64,000 nucleotides of DNA, taken from NCBI RefSeq assembly GCF_052116585.1, contig NZ_JBQKKT010000008.1, forward strand, positions 1 through 64,000, written 5' to 3'. Origin of the DNA: Luteococcus sp052116585. Lineage in GTDB: Bacteria > Actinomycetota > Actinomycetes > Propionibacteriales > Propionibacteriaceae. Below are positions 45,871 to 54,108 of this stretch, in pieces (within the stretch, counting starts at the first letter, position 1; the number at the start of each line of letters is the position of its first letter). The notes below the pieces were generated by a model, which was given only the letters and a program-made list of their open reading frames with translations, was not told where the DNA came from and did no database searches. A program made the position numbers and the translations under genes.

Positions 45871-46464
45871 GTGACGGATCAGACGCAGCCCACCGAGACC
45901 GGCCGACGCAGGACACCTCCCGAGCACATCCTGGCCCGGGTGGTCTCGACCATCTTCGTGCTGGCCGTTGCCTTTCTGGTCGTCTTCGCCTGGAAGGTGG
46001 TCTACCGCCCGCACTACGACCCCTACCCGGAGGAGCCCGTCGACGCACTGTTCGTCCTGGGGCCGCTGGAACCGTGGCGGATGGAGCAGGCCGAACAGCT
46101 GATGCGCGACGGGCGTGCCCGCAACCTCGTGCTGTCCACACCGAACATGCCGTGGGATGCGATGTACTGCGACCGCGAGCACGACTGGCCCTCGTACTGC
46201 TTCCCGCCGGACCCCTCCACCACTCGTGGCGAGGCGATCGGCCTGAAGAGGCTGGCCGACGAGCATGACTGGAGCTCCTTCGCCGTGCTCACCATCGAGT
46301 TCCACGCCGCACGGTCACGCTTCATCATCGAGCGGTGCATGGGGCAGGACATCCCGGTGGTGGGTCGCCTGCAATGGGTCCCGTCGGAGCTGAAGCTCTA
46401 CCACGTCGCCTACCAGCTGGGTGGCTATGCCAAGGAGATCTGGCTCGGTCGCTGCGAGGTCTGA
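45871..46464 (+). CDS. DUF218 (SanA/ElyC-like) membrane-anchored protein
   Basis: A 197-residue protein with one N-terminal membrane helix (residues about 24-44) and a short DUF218 domain: VDALFVLGPLEPWRMEQAE, then NLVLSTPNMP and FAVLTIEFHAARSRFI. ElyC/SanA proteins are linked to envelope polysaccharide and lipid-carrier use in Enterobacteria; here it lies beside the Wzx gene, divergent from it. The GTG at 45871 is preceded by a weak site. An in-frame ATG at 45796 would add 25 residues unlike the family. It is the second DUF218 protein in the window (see 6532-7227). Confidence 0.78.
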   Translation: MTDQTQPTETGRRRTPPEHILARVVSTIFVLAVAFLVVFAWKVVYRPHYDPYPEEPVDALFVLGPLEPWRMEQAEQLMRDGRARNLVLSTPNMPWDAMYCDREHDWPSYCFPPDPSTTRGEAIGLKRLADEHDWSSFAVLTIEFHAARSRFIIERCMGQDIPVVGRLQWVPSELKLYHVAYQLGGYAKEIWLGRCEV

Positions 46465-46465
46465 A

Positions 46466-46570
46466 TCAGCTGGCCCGCCCCGCGGCCAGCCCCCTCGTCG
46501 TCAGCTGGCCCGCTCCGCGGCCAGCCCCCTCGTCGTCAGCTGGCCCGCTCCGCGGCCAGCCAGGCAGCTC
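46466..46570. repeat. 35-bp tandem triplication of the 3' end of ppgK
   Basis: A 35-bp unit starting TCAGCTGGCCCG begins at 46466, 46501 and 46536, with one base different in the first copy. The third copy is the true end of ppgK (its stop complement TCA is at 46536-46538). The other two copies are duplicated stop-proximal codons in the gap before the DUF218 gene's stop. Confidence 0.92.
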
Positions 46571-47291
46571 CGATGATGCCCGCCTTGTTCTTGAGCTCGG
46601 CAGGCACGATGGGGGTCTCCAGCTCCAGCAGCGGCAGGAACTTCTCGTGCTTCTTGCTGACCCCGCCACCGACGACGAAGAGATCGGGCCAGAAGAGCAT
46701 CTGCATGGTCTCGTAGTAGCGCTGCAGCCGTACCGCCCAGGCCTTCCAGGACAGATCCTCGTTCTCCTTGACGCTCATCGCTGCCCGAGTCTCTGCGTCA
46801 TGCCCGTCCACCTCGATGTGGCCCAGCTCGGTATTGGGCAGCAGCACGCCATCGTTGATGATGGCGGTGCCGATCCCGGTTCCCAGAGTGGTGAGGATGA
46901 CCACGCCCTCGGTGCCCCTGGCTGCGCCGAACTGGACCTCTGCCAGCCCCGCGGCGTCGGCATCGTTGACGATCGTGACGGCGCGTCCCAAGCGGTCGGA
47001 GAAGAAGCTCTCGGCCTCGAGCCCCTCCCAGTCCTCGTGCAGGTTCGCCATCATCGGGATTCGGCCGTGGCGCACCGGAGCCGGCACGGTGATCCCGATC
47101 GGGGAGTCCGGGGCCAGCTGGTCGGCAAAGTGGTCCACCACGCGGGCCACCACCTCGGCGACATTGGCCGGGGTGGAGTGCGCCGGCGTCTCGATCCGGT
47201 GCCGGTCAGCGGCGAAGTCGCCCGCGGAGAGGTCCACCGGCGCGCCCTTGACGCCCGATCCACCGATGTCGATGCCCAGCACTGTGCTCAT
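46536..47291 (-). CDS. ppgK: Polyphosphate glucokinase (ROK family)
   Basis: A 251-residue ROK-family kinase that phosphorylates glucose with polyphosphate (and often ATP), a hallmark of actinobacteria. The N-terminal phosphate-binding motif is GIDIGGSGVKG, the central DNA reads TLGTGIGTAI, and NDADAAG and ELGHIEVDG are typical of PPGK. Length is close to characterised members (about 250-270). I begin it at ATG 47291, where the family's MxxxLGIDIGGSG N-terminus begins, not at in-frame ATG 47351. Its last codons are duplicated twice downstream. Confidence 0.94.
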   Translation of the reverse strand: MSTVLGIDIGGSGVKGAPVDLSAGDFAADRHRIETPAHSTPANVAEVVARVVDHFADQLAPDSPIGITVPAPVRHGRIPMMANLHEDWEGLEAESFFSDRLGRAVTIVNDADAAGLAEVQFGAARGTEGVVILTTLGTGIGTAIINDGVLLPNTELGHIEVDGHDAETRAAMSVKENEDLSWKAWAVRLQRYYETMQMLFWPDLFVVGGGVSKKHEKFLPLLELETPIVPAELKNKAGIIGAAWLAAERAS

Positions 47292-47354
47292 TGGTCCAGC
47301 GTAGGGGCATGCCCGCTTCCCACGAAAGCCGGTACTGCTGTGGCAGAGCACGGC

Positions 47355-47387
47355 GACGGCCGCCGCCCGTTGCGGGCGGCGGCCGTC
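47355..47387 (-). terminator. Hairpin terminator after the DPM-like glycosyltransferase
   Basis: GACGGCCGCCGCCCG and its complement form a 15-bp perfect stem with a 3-base loop about 92 bases past the stop of the gene at 47479. Confidence 0.65.
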
Positions 47388-47478
47388 CTCCAGTGGGGGA
47401 TGGCGACTGGATCGTCACTGGTCATGGGGGCCGGATGCCGGTTCGGACCGCTTGCTCCTGGCCGGCAGCCCGGTGGTG

Positions 47479-48591
47479 TCAGCCCTGCTGCACGGCCACT
47501 TCGACGACCTCGACCGGCGTGCTGGCCGTGGCGAAGGCTGCGTCCACCTCGTCGATCGTGGCCGGGGTGGGCCGGTTCTTCTCATCGAGCACGTACTCCA
47601 CGGAGGGAGTGCGGATCGGTTCGGTGGGCGAGACCGCCTTCAGGCTGTAGCCCAGGTTGTACAGCTCCTCGAAGTAGCGCTTGCTCTGCAGGCTCATCAG
47701 GGACTGCACCAGCAGGACGAAGAAGAGCACCGACGAGGCGACGGCCACTCCGTGCCAACCCAGGTGCCCGGTCAGGGTGAGGACGAAGCCGACCAGTCCG
47801 AAGAGCAGCGCCGGGATGAGTGGCACCCAGAAGGGGCGCCACAGGTATCCATTGATCAGCTGACGGTAGGTGGTCATCCGGCTCGTCGTGCTGGTGAGCG
47901 CGGACCGGCTGACCCGCTGTTCCAGGCCTGCCCAGCTCAATGTCGCCGGGATCTCGACGATCCGCGCACGCAGGATCTGCGCCTTGTAGATGATCTCCAC
48001 CATGATGTCCGGGCCCTCGGCCTTGAGTGACATCGAACGGATGAAGGGGCCGTCGTAGGCACGCACCATGCCCGTGAGGGTCTTGATGTCGTGGTACGAG
48101 GTGAAGTTCAGGAACTTGTTGGCGGCCTGGCTGCGCATCGCGAGCGGCCTCGGTACGCGGACCGAAGCGCCGCCCTCCATGTACGGCGAGGCGATCACGA
48201 TGTGCGGATGGGTCTCGGCCCAGGTGTCGATCAGACGGCTGATGTCGTCGATCGAGTAGCTCAGGTCGCAGTCCACGGCCAGCACTACGTCACCGCGGCT
48301 GGCCTGGATGCCCGTGCGCATGCCCGCGCCCAGACCGGCATTGCGCCGGTGCGAGAGGATGCGCACCGGCGTGGTGATCGTGGCGGCGATACGGGTGGCC
48401 TCTCCCAGGGTGTCATCATCGGAACCGTCGTTCACGACGATGATCTCCCACTGGAAGTGGTCCTTCTGTTGGGCGAGTTGGTCGAGGGCCTGCAGGGTCT
48501 TGCCCACAGTGCCCTCCTCACGGAAGCAGGGCAGCACGAAAGTGCCCGTCGGACGGGCCAGCTGCGCGCCAGTGCCTTGCACTGTCGTCAT
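47479..48591 (-). CDS. Membrane-anchored glycosyltransferase family 2 (DPM1/ArnC-like)
   Basis: A 370-residue GT2. The catalytic region is typical: CFREEGTVGKTL, VVNDGSDDDTL and VDCDLSYSIDDI. Two hydrophobic helices near residues 250-310 anchor the C-terminal part, as in dolichyl/undecaprenyl-phosphate hexosyltransferases. The start ATG at 48591 follows GGGGGAT. This may make a lipid-linked sugar donor or add a sugar on the lipid carrier. The exact role is unknown. Confidence 0.87.
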   Translation of the reverse strand: MTTVQGTGAQLARPTGTFVLPCFREEGTVGKTLQALDQLAQQKDHFQWEIIVVNDGSDDDTLGEATRIAATITTPVRILSHRRNAGLGAGMRTGIQASRGDVVLAVDCDLSYSIDDISRLIDTWAETHPHIVIASPYMEGGASVRVPRPLAMRSQAANKFLNFTSYHDIKTLTGMVRAYDGPFIRSMSLKAEGPDIMVEIIYKAQILRARIVEIPATLSWAGLEQRVSRSALTSTTSRMTTYRQLINGYLWRPFWVPLIPALLFGLVGFVLTLTGHLGWHGVAVASSVLFFVLLVQSLMSLQSKRYFEELYNLGYSLKAVSPTEPIRTPSVEYVLDEKNRPTPATIDEVDAAFATASTPVEVVEVAVQQG

Positions 48592-48723
48592 GACGAAATC
48601 CCCCAGAGTTTCGACGAGCCCCCCCGGACTCTTGCCCCACAAACCCTAGCCATCCCATGGGGCCAGCGGGGCCTTGTGGTGGCGACTGGAACGTTCAATG
48701 TTGGTCGGGTGATCAGCTGATCG

Positions 48724-49593
48724 TCAGACTTCGGCGTCAGCGTGTCGCGCCGTGAAAGTCACCAGATCGTCCAGGAAGTAGGGCACTGGAACCCGGGCTG
48801 TGACGGCACGCAGGGCCTGATGCGGAATGCTGCGCCGCCCACCGCGTTCCACGCTCTGCCCGACGACGGTGCTCAGGCTCACCACCTTGGGGGTGGCACG
48901 CCAGCTGGTCAGCACCAGTCCGGCCTCGGCGAGCGCCTTCTCCACGGCTGGTCGGGTGAGCAGCCACAGGACGGAAGGCGGGCTGAGCTGCTGCCAGTGG
49001 TTGCCGGAGGCCTTGGCCGTCACGGAACTGGCATCCCAGGTCTCGCACACCAGTGAGCCACCCGGGCGCAAGAGGTGGGCGGCCTGGGCGAGCGCGTCCA
49101 GCGGGTCGGGCATGTGTTCGAGCGACTGGAAGAAGGTGATGGCGTCGACGGGCTCCGGCACCTCCGCCAAGCTGGGCACCACGGGCAAACCTCGGCGGCT
49201 GCAGGCCGCGGCGGCCCAGGATGAGGGTTCGACGCCGATTCCGCGCCAGCCCGCGAGCCGGGCTTCGTCCAGCAGGAAGCCAGTGGCGGCACCCACATCG
49301 CACAGCACTCGGTCCTCGGGCCACCCCTGGGGGCCGGCGGTGGCCTCCAGGCGGGCAAGCCGAGCGCGGGCCGTGCGGCGGTGCCACGGTTCGTCGGCCT
49401 CGTAGTCCGGGTAGCCGGCCTTGGCGCCGCCGTCGATGAAGTAGTCGGCGTCGTAGAAGGTCTCCGGCTCCGGAGGCATGGGGTCCAGCCGGCCGGCGCG
49501 GCAGCGGCGGCACACCAGGTAGGAGTGGTTCGGGTGGGCCGCTGGGCTGACCCGGCGGGCAGTGTCATTGGAGCAGAATGGGCAGACGGACAT
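48724..49593 (-). CDS. SAM-dependent class I methyltransferase with N-terminal zinc site
   Basis: A 289-residue methyltransferase. The N-terminus holds CPFC and CRRC, a likely zinc ribbon, as in polysaccharide-locus methyltransferases. The SAM-binding motif I is CDVGAATGFLLDEA; motif II/post I is GIGVEPSSWAA; motif III is HLLRPGGSLV. It probably methylates a sugar or sugar nucleotide of the polymer. Its start ATG at 49593 is the only sensible one because the zinc motif follows directly. Confidence 0.85.
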   Translation of the reverse strand: MSVCPFCSNDTARRVSPAAHPNHSYLVCRRCRAGRLDPMPPEPETFYDADYFIDGGAKAGYPDYEADEPWHRRTARARLARLEATAGPQGWPEDRVLCDVGAATGFLLDEARLAGWRGIGVEPSSWAAAACSRRGLPVVPSLAEVPEPVDAITFFQSLEHMPDPLDALAQAAHLLRPGGSLVCETWDASSVTAKASGNHWQQLSPPSVLWLLTRPAVEKALAEAGLVLTSWRATPKVVSLSTVVGQSVERGGRRSIPHQALRAVTARVPVPYFLDDLVTFTARHADAEV

Positions 49594-49747
49594 CGTGCTT
49601 CCTCACTGTCGTTGACGACGTGCTGGGAGGCGGGGGATGGTCCGGGGTGGGATCACTGGTGGGCAAACAGATGCCGGTGGCGGGTGGTCGCCGCGGAATG
49701 CCCAAGGCCAGTCGATCCTCGATCCGAGGCGTGCCCAAGTACCCGGT

Positions 49748-50557
49748 TCAGGTGACTTCCGGCTCGGGCACGGCACTGCGTACCATCTGCGCGGTGGCCA
49801 GCAGGGCCAGCGCGAGGCCCACCAGGGCGAAGCCGGCATAGCCGGGGCGCGGCAGCTCGTTCATCAGCCAGAGGCCCACCGCTCCCGGCAGCAGCGTCTC
49901 CAGCACGTACATCGGCCCCAGGACCTGGGTGGCCCCGTGTCGGGCGAGCCCGCGAGTCATGTGGATCTGGCCCAGGACGATTCCGACGCCGGTCAGGATC
50001 CCAGTGATCCAACTGGTCAGTGGCAGGTGCCAGAAGATCCAGAGCGGATGGGCAGGGTCCCCCATCAGCAGTCGGGCGCCGATGGCTCCGAAGGAGAAGC
50101 ACATGCCTGCCAGCAGGCCTGATCCGAGTGGCCTCACGGGCAGGGCCAGACCCAGGAGTCCCAGCACGGCCAGACCCGTCATCAGCCACAGGTGGGTGGC
50201 GCTGGTTGCCACCGAGTGTCCCGGCAGGGTGGCGCTGGCCAGCAGACCAAGCCCCACGAGCAGGGCCGCCAGGGCGGTCCAGTCGCGGGCATGCATCCGG
50301 CGCACGCCACTGAGGTGTTGCAGCAGTGCCGTGATGGCCAGCCCCAGGGTTGCCGTGCTCTGGACGATCAGCAGGGGCAGGCTGTGGCGGGCGGCCAGCG
50401 TCGCGAGGAAGCCCACGGCCTGGAGGAAGGTGCCCGTCCACCATTCGGCGGAACGCAGGGCACCTCCCTCAGCACGTGATCCGCTGTGCAGTTGGGCCCC
50501 GGCGAAGCCGTAGGCCAGGACGCCGAGCAGCAGCGCGGCGATGCTGAGCAGGATCAT
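49748..50557 (-). CDS. EamA/DMT-like membrane transporter
   Basis: A 269-residue protein with about nine or ten helices and the two-fold repeated layout of DMT-superfamily (EamA-type) transporters. The ATG at 50557 overlaps the wecB stop by 4 bases (ATGA). It is the last gene of the deacetylase-wecB-transporter operon, so a role in the movement of an intermediate or precursor is plausible but unproved. The family call rests on topology and general pattern. Confidence 0.65.
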   Translation of the reverse strand: MILLSIAALLLGVLAYGFAGAQLHSGSRAEGGALRSAEWWTGTFLQAVGFLATLAARHSLPLLIVQSTATLGLAITALLQHLSGVRRMHARDWTALAALLVGLGLLASATLPGHSVATSATHLWLMTGLAVLGLLGLALPVRPLGSGLLAGMCFSFGAIGARLLMGDPAHPLWIFWHLPLTSWITGILTGVGIVLGQIHMTRGLARHGATQVLGPMYVLETLLPGAVGLWLMNELPRPGYAGFALVGLALALLATAQMVRSAVPEPEVT

Positions 50558-51666
50558 GCGTGCCCGTGCATGGGCCAGCGTCGGTTGATCTCCTCGACGA
50601 TCCTCGCGCTCACCTCGTCCGTGCGGTACGGGAAGTCGCGGTGTGCGAGCTGCTCGCGCCAGCCGGCGGAGGCATCCCAGGCCTGCACCATGGTGGTGAC
50701 CGGGTCGTCGTCGCCGAGCAGGCGGCACCAGCCGTCCAACAGTTCGGGACGTTCGGTGGAGTCACGCACCACCAGCAGCGGGCGACGGAAGAGGCAGGCC
50801 TCTTCCTGCACGCCGCCGGAATCGCTGATGATCAGACCTGCGGTCTCCTCCAGTGCCATGAACTCGCGCGGCGGCAGGGGCTCGATCACCTGGATGCTGC
50901 CCAGCTCCTCCTCGATGCCCCAGTTCGCGATGTTCTTGCGGGTGTGGGGGTGCAGTGGGAGCAGTACCGTGGTGCGCTCGGCCACGGCGGCCAGCCCCTT
51001 GAGCAGTCGGGTGAGCTTCTCCCGGTCGTCGACGGTGCCGGCACGGTGGATGGTGGACAGGACGAAGCCGTCGGTCTCGACCCCGTACTTGCGCAGGATC
51101 AGCGCACGCTCCTCATCGTCGACGCGCAGCACGGCCAGCGCATCGGCCAGCGTGTTGCCGGTGAGGGCAATCCGCTCGTCCTCGACGCCCTCGGAGCGAA
51201 GCTGCGCGGCATTCGCCTCCACCGGGGCACAGCACAGTTCCGCCACCTGGTCGACGAGGATGCGGTTGATCTCCTCCGGCATGATGCGGTCATGGCTGCG
51301 AAGTCCGGCCTCGACGTGCACCACGGGGATGCCGAGCATGTTGGCGGCCAGGGCGCCGGCCAGCGTGGAGTTGGTGTCGCCCTGCACGACGACGGCGCGG
51401 GCCGGATGCTGCACCAGGTAGCGGGTCAGCTCCTGGGTGGCCAGGCCTACCTGCTCGCCGCGGGTGCGGCCGCCAATCGCGATGTGGTCCGTGACCCGCA
51501 CACCCGCCAGGTCATTGAGCACCCGGCCCCACATGTTCTCGTCGTAGTGCTGGCCCGTGTGGATCACGGCGCCGTCGTCGCCGAGCGCTCGGATGATGCC
51601 GGCCAGCTTGATGGCCTCCGGGCGGGTGCCCAGGACCACCAGCACCTTCTCGCTGATGTGGTTCAC
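50554..51666 (-). CDS. wecB: UDP-N-acetylglucosamine 2-epimerase (non-hydrolysing)
   Basis: A 370-residue enzyme that interconverts UDP-GlcNAc and UDP-ManNAc. Family motifs: VLGTRPEAIKLA at the N-terminus, VQGDTNSTLAGALAA, HVEAGLRS, PEEINRILVD, HPHTRKN and the UDP-binding SDSGGVQEEA. The GTG at 51666 overlaps the deacetylase stop (GTGA). In three-gene operon with a polysaccharide deacetylase and a membrane transporter. It points to an N-acetylmannosamine-containing unit, perhaps with later oxidation or deacetylation. Confidence 0.95.
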   Translation of the reverse strand: MNHISEKVLVVLGTRPEAIKLAGIIRALGDDGAVIHTGQHYDENMWGRVLNDLAGVRVTDHIAIGGRTRGEQVGLATQELTRYLVQHPARAVVVQGDTNSTLAGALAANMLGIPVVHVEAGLRSHDRIMPEEINRILVDQVAELCCAPVEANAAQLRSEGVEDERIALTGNTLADALAVLRVDDEERALILRKYGVETDGFVLSTIHRAGTVDDREKLTRLLKGLAAVAERTTVLLPLHPHTRKNIANWGIEEELGSIQVIEPLPPREFMALEETAGLIISDSGGVQEEACLFRRPLLVVRDSTERPELLDGWCRLLGDDDPVTTMVQAWDASAGWREQLAHRDFPYRTDEVSARIVEEINRRWPMHGHA

Positions 51667-52697
51667 TTGCCGTCCACCTCGCGGCCGCGGGTCAGCAGGT
51701 CGATGCTGCGTTCCTGCACCGGGATGCCCTTGATGCTTTCCGCGTGCTCGGCCAGGTTGACCAGGCGGTACTGCTTGCCGAAGGCCTCCATGATGAAGTC
51801 CAGCATCTCCATCTTCTTGCCGAGCGGCATGTTCATGCCGGGGAAGAATTCCAGGCCGGGCGCATCCTTGCCGTCCAGGAGGTCCAGGGGGTGCAGCAGG
51901 AGCGAGGGCTGGGTGCCGGTTGCCTTGCAGAAGGCCAGCGCGGCCTTGATGTAGGCCTTGGCGACAGGCATGGAGTAGCCCGAGAGATAGATGACGTAGG
52001 AGGCGTGGATCGGCACGCGAGCCATCGGGAAGACGGTCACCGGGACCTCGGTGAGCTGCACGGCCGGCGATGTCTTGCCGTCCACCTCGCAGCACGGGGC
52101 CTTCCAGGTGAAGGGCTTGTTGGGCAGCCCGGCATCCCACAGGGAGCCGAACAGGGCCTTGCGGTCCTCGCGCTCGCTCTTGGACAGGTCCTTGTTGGTG
52201 CGCAGGTAGTACTGGCGGGCCAGCGGGCCGATCCAGGTGGCCAGCACCGAGCAGTCGTAGTCGTAGTCGAGCTCGACGAGGGCGCGCATCAGATCGGGGC
52301 TCATCGCGAAGCCGGGCGCGCGGAAGCCACGGGGCTTCGGGGCGCCCGCCGCCTGCAGGGCATCCTCGGTGCGCTTGAGCTCGTCGCGGAGCTGCTGCGG
52401 CGAGTAGAGGTGCAACCAGGGCTCGTGCTCGTAGGAGTGGCTGCCGATCTCGCAGCCGTATTCCGTGAGGGCCTGGACGAAGTCCGGGCCGTCTGCTGCC
52501 GCCGCGTCGGCGCCCACGACGAAGACCGACGGCTTCACCTGGTGCTTGCTGAAGCTCTCGATCATGCGCTCGGTCAGGATCGGCAGATAGCTGGGCCGTT
52601 CCACCCAGTCGGCATCGCCATGGGTGCGCTTGTAGCTCCAGAAGTTGTCCGCGTCGAGTCCGACGCTTGCCAGCGGCTTGTTCGCGGCAGTGGTCAT
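51663..52697 (-). CDS. Polysaccharide deacetylase (NodB/CE4-like)
   Basis: A 344-residue NodB-fold enzyme. The metal-site residues are visible: LDADNF (Asp14, Asp16), GSHSYEHEPW (two His), the RAPGF motif and LLLHPLDLL. It has no signal peptide and may act on cytoplasmic or lipid-linked substrate. It starts at ATG 52697 preceded by GGGGGAAGGGGA. It is the first gene of the three-gene wecB operon, so deacetylation of an N-acetylated hexosamine is the likely task. A missing export signal would be unusual for a deacetylase acting on a finished polymer. Confidence 0.85.
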   Translation of the reverse strand: MTTAANKPLASVGLDADNFWSYKRTHGDADWVERPSYLPILTERMIESFSKHQVKPSVFVVGADAAAADGPDFVQALTEYGCEIGSHSYEHEPWLHLYSPQQLRDELKRTEDALQAAGAPKPRGFRAPGFAMSPDLMRALVELDYDYDCSVLATWIGPLARQYYLRTNKDLSKSEREDRKALFGSLWDAGLPNKPFTWKAPCCEVDGKTSPAVQLTEVPVTVFPMARVPIHASYVIYLSGYSMPVAKAYIKAALAFCKATGTQPSLLLHPLDLLDGKDAPGLEFFPGMNMPLGKKMEMLDFIMEAFGKQYRLVNLAEHAESIKGIPVQERSIDLLTRGREVDGK

Positions 52698-52806
52698 GAA
52701 AATCCCCTTCCCCCTGTATCGGCACTCAGCCTATGCACCGGTGGGGTCCGGGAAGGACTCGGCCCCGGCGCGGGCAGCGACACGCCGGGTGGGGGACAGG
52801 CAATCC

Positions 52807-53998
52807 TCAGGCTTCGGCCTCGACGTGCGCCCAGGCAGCTGCTCGGCGGCGCTGCAGCTCTGCTAGACCTCGCCGCAGCCAGTGACGTCCGACCACAGCG
52901 CTCGCGCGGATCCATTCAGCCGCCAGGTAGCGGGGCCCCACCCAGGGCAGGTACGTGCGTGAGGTGGAGATGAAGGAGGTCAGGCCCCTGAATGGATCCA
53001 TCAGGCCACGGTTGATGGCGGTCGTCGAGAAGACGCCCACGGTCCTTCCGCCCGGCACCAGCTCGTAGCTGCGTTCGCGGCCCTCCAGGACGTCGAGCCA
53101 GCCCCCGACGAAGTCGACACCGGTCTGTCGGAGGGCGACGAAGGAACCCCAGGGGCGCAGGTTCACGTCGACGACCACCAGTCCATCGGGCGTCCGCATC
53201 AGGTCCATGTTCATGGTTCCGGGGCCACCGATGGCGGCGACCACCTGCCGTCCCACCTGCAGGACGGTGGGTTCGTCCAGCGTCTCCAGCGCGTCCAGGG
53301 GGGCCGAGCTCGCCCAGTTCTGCCAGGTCGCCGGCGCTGCGGGTGCCCGCATAGGCCCCCTCCTGGACGATGCCGCCTTCGGCGTCAAAAGTGGCGACGT
53401 AGCACAGGCTCTCGCCGCCCGGGCAGAACTCCTCGGCGTAACTTCCGCCGTCCTTGTCGAACTCCGCCAGCGCCTGGGCTGCTTCGGCCACCGATTCGCA
53501 GATGCGCACCGAGACACCGCCATTGGCGATGCGGCCCTTGACCACGAGGGGCAGTCCCAGTTCTGCGACGGCCTCCTGGGCCGTGCCCTCGACCATCCGC
53601 GGCACCCGCACTCCTGCCGCGTGCAGCGTCCGCATGGCGACGAGCTTGTCCATCCACTTGCGGCGGTTGTCGAGCACCCGGCGCAGGGTTGGGTGGATCG
53701 GCAGGGGGTCGATCGCCTCCAGCACGTCGGGGAGGACGAATTCGGAGGCCCACACGTCGAGCAGGCGTTCGGGCGCTGCCGTGAGGAGGACTGCCCGCAA
53801 TTGCTGTGGGTTCGCCGCGGTGGTCGTCGGCGTGAGGATCCGGGTACGAAGCCGGCGCACCAGTGAGTACGGATAGCCCACCCACAGGGTCCGCACATCT
53901 CGCCGACGCAGGCTCCCGCAGCCCTGTTCGAAGGCCACCAGGCCCGCTCCCACCATCACGGCCAGATCTCGTTCCCTGAGCCCAGGATTCCCTTGCAT
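52807..53998 (-). pseudogene. ATP-grasp ligase, interrupted by a frameshift in a C6 run
   Basis: An ATP-grasp-type protein split over two frames. The N-terminal part (from ATG 53998) has the ATP-grasp core: PLVVKGRIANGGVSVRIC and SYAEEFCPGGESLCYVA. After DLAELGELG it loses sense. The neighbouring frame resumes with DALETLDEPTVLQVGRQVV and VVVDVNLRPWGSFVAL, the expected ATP-grasp C-terminal block. The crossing lies in a run of six C (53298-53303, complement strand); one base too many would explain it. Undoing it gives about 396 residues. The start codon follows GGGGGAAT by 8 bases. It could be a true pseudogene, a sequencing error or an unproved programmed shift. ATP-grasp enzymes form amide or ester bonds, and its neighbours suggest a sugar- or cofactor-linked ligation. 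Confidence 0.75.
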
Positions 53999-54108
53999 GG
54001 ATGCATTCCCCCGATCGATCAAGCGACCGATGATTGCTAACCGTGCTAATTCACGGCAACTGTGGCAAGAGTGGCAATGTCACCCGAACGGGAGACAATC
54101 CTGTCCTT

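Noticed and set aside
53280..53320. Programmed frameshift in the ATP-grasp gene
   Set aside because: The only support is a C run; no stimulating stem or conserved slippery site was seen. Error or pseudogenisation is simpler, so it is annotated as a broken gene.
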